A stretch of 64,000 nucleotides of DNA from Bilabrum cf. latius. Taxonomy: Eukaryota > Bigyra: Bicosoecida > Bigyra > Bicosoecida. The notes beneath the pieces were generated by a model. That model saw nothing but the letters and a program-made list of their open reading frames with translations, made no database searches and was not told where the DNA came from. Below, piece by piece: positions 57,135-64,000 of this stretch. Position 1 is the first letter of the stretch. Every line of letters begins with the position of its first letter. The position numbers and the translations under genes are program-made. Location: positions 434,001 through 498,000 of the forward strand of contig OZ237757.1 in NCBI GenBank assembly GCA_965178125.1. The letters are read 5' to 3'.

Positions 57135-59900
57135 TCATCCAATCTAGCCCAGCTCTACGGCTCTAATCGCCGCCACGCAATCACCGTGTCCCCTCACCAA
57201 GGCTGCTTGAAGCGGGGTACACAGCGCACCGTCGCACCTGCCGCGCCTGTGCAGACCTCCCGCCAGCGCACCCAGCCTCAAGCACCTCTGCAGCTCAGCG
57301 AGCCGCCCATCCCTTGCCGCAGCATGCAGCCTGCTCGCGTGGTCATGCGCAGTTCTTGCCCTCCTGTGCAGCAGCACGACATTTCTTCGGCTAGTCGGGG
57401 TTCGATTCGCCCCAAAGCCAGGTTGTCGACCCGTGGAAATCTGCCTCTGCAAGCTACTCTGCACCGCCGGTGAAGGAAAAACTGGTGTCTCTGGCTCTGA
57501 TACACCGACTGAGGGGACCACTGTTGTCAGCACCGATGCCTGAGCCGGTTGTGGTGCTGGCACAATCGAACCAAGACTGCTGGGTACATGTGAGCTTGGA
57601 CCAGCCGCGACTCTGATCTCCTGGACCTTGCTCATCCCAGCGGGGGGCAGCTTGCTGATATAACCCTTGCTCTAGCCCAGCCTCTGCACGCACACCTCGG
57701 GCAATGCATCGTCCTCTCCCTTCTTGCAGCAAGCCAAGAACGACTCCCGCACCGAGTCAGCTCCAGACTGCCGCACCATACCGCTTGGCACACTGTCACT
57801 GACATCCCCCAGGCTGCTCGTGCCAGAGTCACGCGACCTTTGCACCAATCGGTCCCATCCTGTTTGGTTGAACAAGAAGAACACGAGCGAGTCCACGCGC
57901 GCGCTCCACACCGCCCTCCCGGCGCTGTGCTGCATCCCGTCCCTGTAGTCGTGCTCGTTCCGCCTCAGCCTCACCTCGAGCTTGAGGTGCCTGCTCCCTC
58001 GAGCCATGGCCACGTACTTGTCATCTTCCCACGCTGGCACAAAGACGATCACCCCGCAAGGAGGAGGCTGTGTAAAGCTGCTGCTGCTGTCGTTGCTTGG
58101 CCCAGGCCTCGCCTGGGCGCCCTGTCCAGTCCCACGAGCGCCCCAGCCCAGCTCCCACCACTGGCTCTCGTTCGTCCCGTGTGGCCTACCGGACTCAACC
58201 GCATTTAACAGATCGATGGAGTGCTCCACCGCCCGCCGCATCATGTAGCTCGTGAAGGGGGGATTGCACTCTGCCACGAACCCGCGCGTGCGAGATACGC
58301 CGTCTGGCCTGAAATCGAAAAAGGAGCCGGCCGAGCCGAACGGCGCGTCCGTGTCGGGAAACGCGGAACAGAACGAGGGAAAGTACGCGTTCAGTGGGCT
58401 GGCGAAGCACTCGTGCTCCACACCAGCGCAATCCCCCAGCCACTGCATCACCCTCCGGGGCACGGAGCCCTGGATCCCGCTCGTGGTCCGGCTGAGTGTC
58501 TCGTATCTCGCCACCATGCAGAAGAGACAAGAGAGGAAGGAAGGACCGATCATAGGGGTTGCATGGGAGCTTTGATCTCCTTCTGCTTGTCCGGTGCTGC
58601 TCTTGGAAATGCCAGCAGCGCCAGCGGTGGAGGAAGCAATGCTGCTGCTTCCAGCCGATTCTCGAGGTCCTGCCTGGTGCCAGTGCATCGCCAGCAGCTT
58701 AGCTACCCAAGAGGCTCGAAGGACGAAATTGCAACGGAGCGGCTAGACCTACCCCGCTTCGCGCGGTGTGACGAGTGCACTGGCCGCCGCCCAGCCGGGC
58801 TCTGCGTATCCCATCAAGGGGTCGGAGCCGAGTACGGCCCTGGCCAGTGGCGAGACAGGCAGGCCGGTACCGCCTTCAGGTACCGTCGTTGGACTCGGGC
58901 GGCGGTCGTACTTCAGAAAATGTAAGCCTACGCTGGCACTGTCGATGAGCGGTTTCGCGAGGGCGCCCCCCGGCAGCAGCATGGTGGCCAGCATGCCCTG
59001 CAGGCCCTGGTCCTCGGGGCAGAAAGCGAGCATGGCCCAGTGCTCGTTGGCGGGTCCGAAGTGCGCCATTCTCTGCTTATGTGACACTCTTGCTACCAGC
59101 GCGGCGGCATATGATGTCACGATGGCTCCGATTGTGCTCGTATCCACTGTGCGGGTCCCGGGCACAGCTGCCGTCCTGCTAGTGAGAGGCTGTGCGCTGC
59201 CTGGAGCGGCGCTCACATTCACGGCCCGGTCCCAATTAGGAGGGCCAGCAATGCCGCAAGCTATGCAAACGCCGTTTTGGATCTAACGGACTGGTACGGC
59301 CAAGTCTTGCTAAAGTGCACTTGCAACCTTTGCTGAAGCGCTTGCGAGACTGTTCGACAGCCGGCGAGCAGCTCCTCGCGCCCCTTGCTCAGAGACACCA
59401 GCCTTTGCGAGCTCGCCCACCATGCCTGCATCTACATATTCAGGCACACTTGGTACTAATGGGTCGCTTGGGGACGGGCTGAGCTGCCGCTGTTGGTTGA
59501 TGGCCGCGAACAGCCAACGCGCCCACATGCCTTGGGTGCCCAGCACCCATCCAGTGTCACGTATAGCTCTGCCACTCTTTGTGACAAGTGATGGTTGTGC
59601 CTAAAATCTGCGAGACACTTCGTGTGCAAGCTGTATCCTGGCCCGATTCAGGTAGTACGCCCTCCGTATGGCGCTGTTGGGCGAGTCGGAAGGCACAGAC
59701 CTCTTCTCGACCGATGCAGCTATTCTTGTTGGTTTTGATGCAGCAGAATGTTTTTGTTGGACACAATGTAACACTTCCGGGTCGTACGTGGACTCATTCG
59801 TATCTGTGTTGAAGAAATACTTCCTTCCCGTTCGACGCGAGATGCGCACTACCCAGCTGGAGTGGAGGACACTGGTGCGCTGCACGGCCAAGCCTTCCAT
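57135..59900 (-). CDS. PCIF1/CAPAM-like cap-adjacent m6Am methyltransferase
   Basis: 921 residues in one exon, ATG 59900 (context GCAATGG) to TGA 57135-57137; seven TAGs. The N-terminus is a WW-like domain (SSWVVRISRRTGRKYFFNT) whose second Trp is Tyr. After a helical region comes the PCIF1 core: CFASPLNAYFPSFCSAFPDT, GSAGSFFDF, the catalytic NPPF (about residue 546), VIVFVPAW and HDYRDGMQH. PCIF1 binds the phosphorylated Pol II tail and methylates N6 of cap-adjacent 2'-O-methyladenosine in mRNA, using S-adenosylmethionine. The last 180 residues are additional and end in an ankyrin-like segment (TPLQAALVRGHGDCVAAI), a duplicate of which lies at 54311-54425. The protein is longer than animal PCIF1 (about 700 residues). 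Confidence 0.9.
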
Positions 59901-60210
59901 TGCAGATGCAATATTGCAGCGATTCTCTGATATGCAGCTGTGCTTCTGCGTTTCCAGTGGAGTGGAGCGAGCACAAAAGCTTGCGCATTGCTTCACTCAT
60001 CACGCTTCTCTGCCAGTGCCGGGAGTCAACCCCCGCGCGCCGTGGAGCCGGCCGCTTGGATCACGTGCAGTAAGACCTAGCTGTGATCACACGGGTACAT
60101 TGTGCATGCATACCTCTCCGAACAAATCTCACGATGCAGCCTGCCAGAACCCACACCATGCGAAGGCAATCGCTGCCCCACACCCACCCACCCACCAGCG
60201 CTCGATTGCT
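59901..60210. other. Intergenic region
   Basis: 310 bp between the PCIF1 start and the aldehyde dehydrogenase end. It contains a CACCC-rich stretch (60180-60200). No gene signal. Confidence 0.5.
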
Positions 60211-61973
60211 TCACTGCCTCCCCCCCTACCTCGCCGAAGCCACACTCTAGTACCACCCTAGGGGCTCACCAGGCTTGTTCGCCTTGCACAGCGTCTTTGC
60301 CTCCAAGAAAGGCCCCAGTGCATTGGGGCCCATCTCCCTGCCGATCCCGCTCTCGCCCATCCCACCCCAGGGGAGCTGCGGCGGCACGGGCTGCGCGCAA
60401 TTCTCCCACACAGTCCCTGCCCTGATGCCGCGGGCCACACGTCGCATCGCGTCGTCGTCTCCACCGAAGACCGCGGCGGCAAGCCCGAACTCGGAATCGT
60501 TTGCCATGGCGATGGCCTCCTCCTCCGTCTTGTAGGTCGCCAGGTGACCCACAGGCCCGAAGATCTCAGTGTTCCACAGCGGAGTCCCCGGAACAACCCC
60601 ATCAAGCAGCGTCGGCTCCACGAAACAGCCCTCCGGGATTCGATCCCCGGCAGACTCGTCCGCAAACGAGCCCGTGAGCAGCGTGGCACCGGCCGCCTTC
60701 GCCGCCCGAAGCCCCTGGAACACCTTGTCCCGCTGGGCGGCGGAGATCACAGGGCCCAGCTCGTTGGCTCTCTCGTCCTCCGCAGCGCCGCAGCCTCTCC
60801 ACCCAGTGGCAGTCTCCGACTCGGAATCAGAACCGCTGCCTGAACCGCCCCCCCCCGCGGGAGGCATCAGGCCATCGTCACCCGCCAGGTGCTCGAATGG
60901 CCCTCCCACGCGCAGCCCCTTCACGGCCTCCGCCAGCCTCTCCTTGACCTCGCTGTGAATGGACTCGTGCACGATCATGCGGGCCGTGGAGGAGCAGATC
61001 TGGCCCGCGTTCCAGTAGGTGGAGAACAGGAGGTGCTCCACGGCGGTATCCAGGTCGGCGTCATGCATGACCACGGCGGGGCTCTTGCCCCCAAGTTCCA
61101 GCACGACCGGCCGCGCCCCTCGAGCGGCAGCCTGCATGACCCGCTCCCCCGTGGGGCCGCTCCCCGTGAAGGAGAGCTTGCGACCAAGAGGGGAGCGAGC
61201 AAGTGCCTCGCCAACGGCACCGTCCCCGCACACCACCTGAAGCACCCCGGGGGGCAGCATACCCGTATCTTCTGCCGCCTGTGCCAGCGCGAGTGTCGTG
61301 AGCGGGGTCAGCTCCGATGGCTTCAGCACGATGGGGCACCCCGCCGCCAGGGCGGGCGCCGCCTTCCAAGCAGCCATCATGAGTGGGTAGTTAAAGGGAC
61401 AAATACCCACCACCGTGCCGATGGCCTCGTGGGTGATTTCACCCCGATAGTCTCCGGTGTGGTCCATCCTGTCGGCGAGACGCTCCGTGAACACACCACC
61501 AGGCTGCCCTCCCTTGATGGCTTCCTAGGCGCAGTAGCGGAACGCCGTGACCGCCTCATCGACGTCCCCCTCGGCCTCCTTCAGCGGCTTCCCAGTGTTT
61601 AAGCTCTCGATTCTGCGATATTGGGAGAGCATATGGCGCATGAACTCGAATCGCGCGGGATTGGAGGGCCCAGTTGCAGCTAGCACCACTCCTCTCACTC
61701 TGCTATCCACGCTTTGCGCTTCTCCAAATTGTCAGCTATCCGGTTCAAGGCCTCCCCGCGGTCCTCTGGCAATGTTGATCTCCAGAGCGCTTCTGCCTAG
61801 AATGCTGCTTCCATGGCAGCGGTAGCTGCGGCCGGATCGTTCGGCTGTTCGCAAATGGTCTCATTCGAGCAAGGGTTGATCACTGGAAACGATTTCTGAA
61901 CCGCGGACCACCGTCCAGCAACGAAATTCTTCATTGGGATTCGCCTTGCGATGCGCGCGGCCCGTGCGGCCAT
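60211..61973 (-). CDS. Aldehyde dehydrogenase (betaine-aldehyde-dehydrogenase-like), two exons
   Basis: 558 residues, exons 61973-61699 and 61612-60211. The NAD(P)-dependent family is clear: GICPFNYPLMMAAWK with PFNYP, KPSELTP, GSGPTGERVM, the general base in VLELGGKSP, the catalytic Cys in NAGQICSSTARMIV (about residue 298) and EIFGPV. The sequence around the Cys resembles ALDH9/ALDH10 betaine or aminoaldehyde dehydrogenases, which make the osmolyte glycine betaine; the substrate is inferred. An acidic insert (about 60780-60870, GSGSGSDSESE) is unusual. TAGs lie at complements of 61797, 61525, 60247 and 60226; the last two extend the protein by eleven residues to TGA. Splicing rebuilds AEIESLNTGKP. 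An upstream in-frame TGA limits the start to ATG 61973 or an inner Met. Confidence 0.92.
61613..61698 (-). other. Intron of the aldehyde dehydrogenase gene
   Basis: 86 bp, donor GTGAGA, acceptor CGCAG, phase 2. Confidence 0.92.
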
Positions 61974-62134
61974 GACTCCAGATGCGATTGCGAAAGGTGC
62001 GACAGCCTCCTGCCCACACAAACCAGGTCGCTGCTGGAGGCACTCGTCATTTCAAGCGTTTTCGAGGCGACTTTGATTGATCCAATCGCATGCAATATAC
62101 AGCCAATATCGTGATTGTTGCTTCAAGCGCGGCA

Positions 62135-63104
62135 TCAGGGCTTCGCAGCATCGATGGCCTTCCTAATCTCCTCGGCGTGCGCAGCGCCCGCCGCGTCCGC
62201 AGTGGCCTTGCCTTCCTCCTCACCGTGCTTCTCGGCATCCCCAGCATTCTTGGACACCTCGTCCACGCCACCCTTGGCCGTAGAGGCGTGCTCCTACCCG
62301 GCCTCGTCGGCCGATTTCCCAGCCTCTTCCTCCGAGACGCCCCCTGCATCCTTGTCGTTAGACACCGTGATGTGGGTGCTCGTCTCGGTCACGTGCTCAC
62401 CGTGCTCGTTTGTGTGAGTTTTCGTCTCAGTCTTAAGGTTCACGTGCTTCTTCTGCGCGCAGGGCACGTCGTCCTCGCACTTGAGCTGGCAGTCGGGCCG
62501 CGGGCAGTCCGATGGCTTGTGGCAGCTCCACTCGCATTCCACGTCCTCGCACTTCACCTCGCACTTGGCTGACGGGATGGAAGGCACGGTGACGCCACAC
62601 TTGGGAGGCTTGCACACGGTCTCGCATTGCGGGCAATCCTCTTTCTCGCACACGTCCTCCGGGCACTGGACCTCGCACGCGGGCTCCTCACTGCGATCCG
62701 AGAGAGCAGGCGCAGCAACACGGCAAATGAAAATACGTGAGATGAACTAGATACGAGCGGGTAGTACATGTGCAAGTAGTACATGTGCAATGCTCTAGAC
62801 TACTTACCAGCTCGTTTTCGTGGACAGTTCATGCTCTTCGCAAGTGGTTTGGCACTTGGGTGCCTTGCAGACCGGGTCGCATACCTGCATGAGCATGAAT
62901 TGAACAAGGGTACGCGGAACTAGGCGCCTAAATGAATAACGCGCAATGGTATCCCGAATGGAAGCAGGTACAGAATCTCACCTGAGGGCATACTGGGTCT
63001 GTGCACTCCCATCGGCATACTGGGTGGCAAGACTCGTCAACTTCACCTTCCTATGCGTACGCAACGGACAAGAAAACGAAAGAAGCAACAGTAAGCAGCC
63101 TCAT
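62135..63104 (-). CDS. Cys-rich secreted protein, three exons
   Basis: 251 residues, exons 63104-62982, 62884-62808 and 62690-62135; TGA stop. A signal peptide (MRLLTVASFVFLSVAYA) is followed by Gln, encoded by TAG. The mature protein begins with about 140 residues of closely spaced Cys in C-x-P-x-C and C-x3-C patterns (for example CHPVCRWECTDPVCPQVC), then a Cys-free acidic, Lys/Glu/Ala-rich helix to the end. A second TAG is at complement of 62294-62296. The pattern is like small disulfide-rich or metal-binding surface proteins, but I know no named family. Both splices keep the Cys pattern unbroken. Confidence 0.78.
62691..62807 (-). other. Intron 2 of the Cys-rich gene
   Basis: 117 bp, donor GTAAGT, acceptor CGCAG, phase 2. 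It rebuilds a Cys codon. Confidence 0.85.
62885..62981 (-). other. Intron 1 of the Cys-rich gene
   Basis: 97 bp, donor GTGAGA, acceptor ATGCAG, phase 0. Confidence 0.85.
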
Positions 63105-63251
63105 GGGGGCTACGCTGCAGCAATGTATTTGGCCCTGAGCTGGCTCAATTTAGTCAGATTCTGCTCGCAACATTCAAGCTGCATTCGTCACAGACAGAGC
63201 AGTTGCTGCAAAATTTCATTCGGAGTGTCCTGTTGATTACACGACGTTTCA

Positions 63252-64000
63252 ATGGCGTTATTTGACCGTAGCAGAGTTCGATTGCATCTTACATTTGAGC
63301 GACGTGCTGGGGGTACTTTGGTTGTTCCAGTCGTCACAGAAACTCCTAGAGAGGCATGGCCAAGGTTGAATCGATTGTCAAGTCTTGTGCTCGATCATGT
63401 ACGAGATCTCGTGTTGAAAAAGGGCCTAGATTTGCTTGGCTACGTTGGTTTAGAAGTTCGCGATGCAGGTCTTCGAAAGAAAGGGTAGGATGAGTTCTCG
63501 ACGTAGTTCGAGATGGACATTGAGATTGGGATTGGCAGCTCGTCATACCGCGTCCTCGAATTGGGCGGGGTTCGGGCGCAGACGGCCAGTCAACCTACAA
63601 CATCGGTCCAATCTGAGTAGCTGAAGGAAGGCGACGCCATAGCCTCCACCCTGCCTGCCATGCGCTCGTCTGAAGTGGCATTGCACCCTTTGATTGTGTC
63701 CATCCAGCCAAAGACAGGCATCCAAGCTGATCTGGCAAGAGAAGGCTATAGCGACCATCCATCATTGCCCAGTACTACATCGATCGGAGGCATTACACTA
63801 AGGAGTGCGGTGCCGGGGGCCGGTGCCTCCTTGCCGACAATGCCGTCGGCCGCCAGCCCAGACACAACTGGAGTGTCCCTGGGACATGCAGCTACTAGCA
63901 GCACTGCCAGCGGGCCCGGTACACCTGCATCATCATCATCATCATCATCATCATTATTTGCAGGATCATCGTCCTCATCATCGGTGCCACAGACAGTGCC
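63252..64000 (+). CDS. Unknown protein, 3' partial
   Basis: The frame opens at ATG 63252 (context TCAATGG) and runs off the window end, 249 codons visible, with TAGs at 63486, about 63504 and about 63618. The first 80 residues look globular (RVRLHLTFERRAGGTLVVPV, then a helical stretch). After that the protein is Ser/Thr/Pro/Ala-rich with a poly-Ser run made of TCA repeats (63928-63955). No family recognised. Confidence 0.55.

Larger units (their letters stand above)
54240..57240. repeat. Large inverted duplication, arms of about 1.4 kb
   Basis: The arm 54240-55725 is the mirror image of 55841-57240. Each arm has a secreted-protein gene pointing away from the centre (about 55783) and a PCIF1-tail segment at the outer tip. 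Only the right tip belongs to an intact gene. Identity is very high over the 3' half of the two genes and much lower over their 5' halves. Confidence 0.9.

Noticed and set aside
1-64000. Widespread pseudogenes or sequencing errors
   Set aside because: The interruptions are only TAG, never TAA or TGA, and never shift frame. Domains continue intact across them on both strands.
1-64000. UAG decoded as Leu, Glu or pyrrolysine
   Set aside because: Glu fits two columns (CDK turn, GH30 motif), but the WW array and the paralogue exchanges point to Gln. Leu fits none of these. Pyrrolysine is not expected at about 100 sites in unrelated eukaryotic genes.

Overview
The window is nuclear DNA of a GC-rich protist whose genes use UAG as an ordinary glutamine codon. 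It is eukaryotic: I can place ten short spliceosomal-type introns (72-200 bp, GT...AG, mostly GTGAG...CGCAG), and the proteins include a MAP kinase, a CDK-type kinase, an ERGIC-53/VIP36-type lectin, a PCIF1-type cap methyltransferase, a DEAH helicase joined to an IBR-RING2 ubiquitin-ligase module, an MRH domain and WW domains. Nearly every gene looks broken under the standard code, but the pieces always lie in one frame and are separated only by TAG. Roughly 100 in-frame TAGs occur (my hand count is 107). I found no in-frame TAA. All complete genes end at TGA except one that ends at TAA. Gln is shown by alignments inside the window: a TAG sits where six sister WW repeats have CAG, TAG swaps with CAG and with CAA between two inverted paralogues, and TAG falls on the Q/E position of the GH30 motif T-x-Q-N-E-P. 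This is the logic of NCBI translation table 15 (UAG=Gln; UAA and UGA stop). I cannot name the lineage from sequence alone.

Layout. 1-6284 (+) is the 3' part of a giant DEAH helicase/RBR-like protein cut by the window edge. 6643-8739 (+) is an MFS transporter whose first transmembrane helix lies in a separate exon. 9015-12437 (+) is a TEY-type MAP kinase with a very long low-complexity tail. 13342-15040 (-) is an L-type lectin cargo receptor. 15345-24017 (+) is a 2,890-residue WW-repeat/PH protein. 24646-28509 (+) is a Clu-like TPR protein. 28684-40766 holds three secreted glycosidases on the minus strand (GH30, GH127-like and MRH-GH29), interrupted by a plus-strand ankyrin protein. 40884-46463 (+) holds a PTAR1-like protein, a CDK with an RS-like tail and a small basic protein. 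47158-48246 (-) is a single-pass membrane protein with WW-like repeats. 48817-51252 (+) is a GT4 glycosyltransferase and 51381-53915 (+) a coiled-coil protein. 54240-57240 is an inverted duplication carrying two divergently transcribed secreted paralogues. The rest holds PCIF1 (-), an aldehyde dehydrogenase (-), a Cys-rich secreted protein (-) and the start of an unknown gene that runs off the end.

Functionally the region mixes signalling (two kinases, WW/PH), mRNA and ubiquitin biology (PCIF1, DEAH-RBR) and a large secretory share: seven proteins with signal peptides or ER-type targeting, including three polysaccharide- or glycan-active enzymes. This suits a free-living heterotroph or osmotroph, which is an inference. 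Gene coordinates below are given as genomic spans; introns are listed separately.
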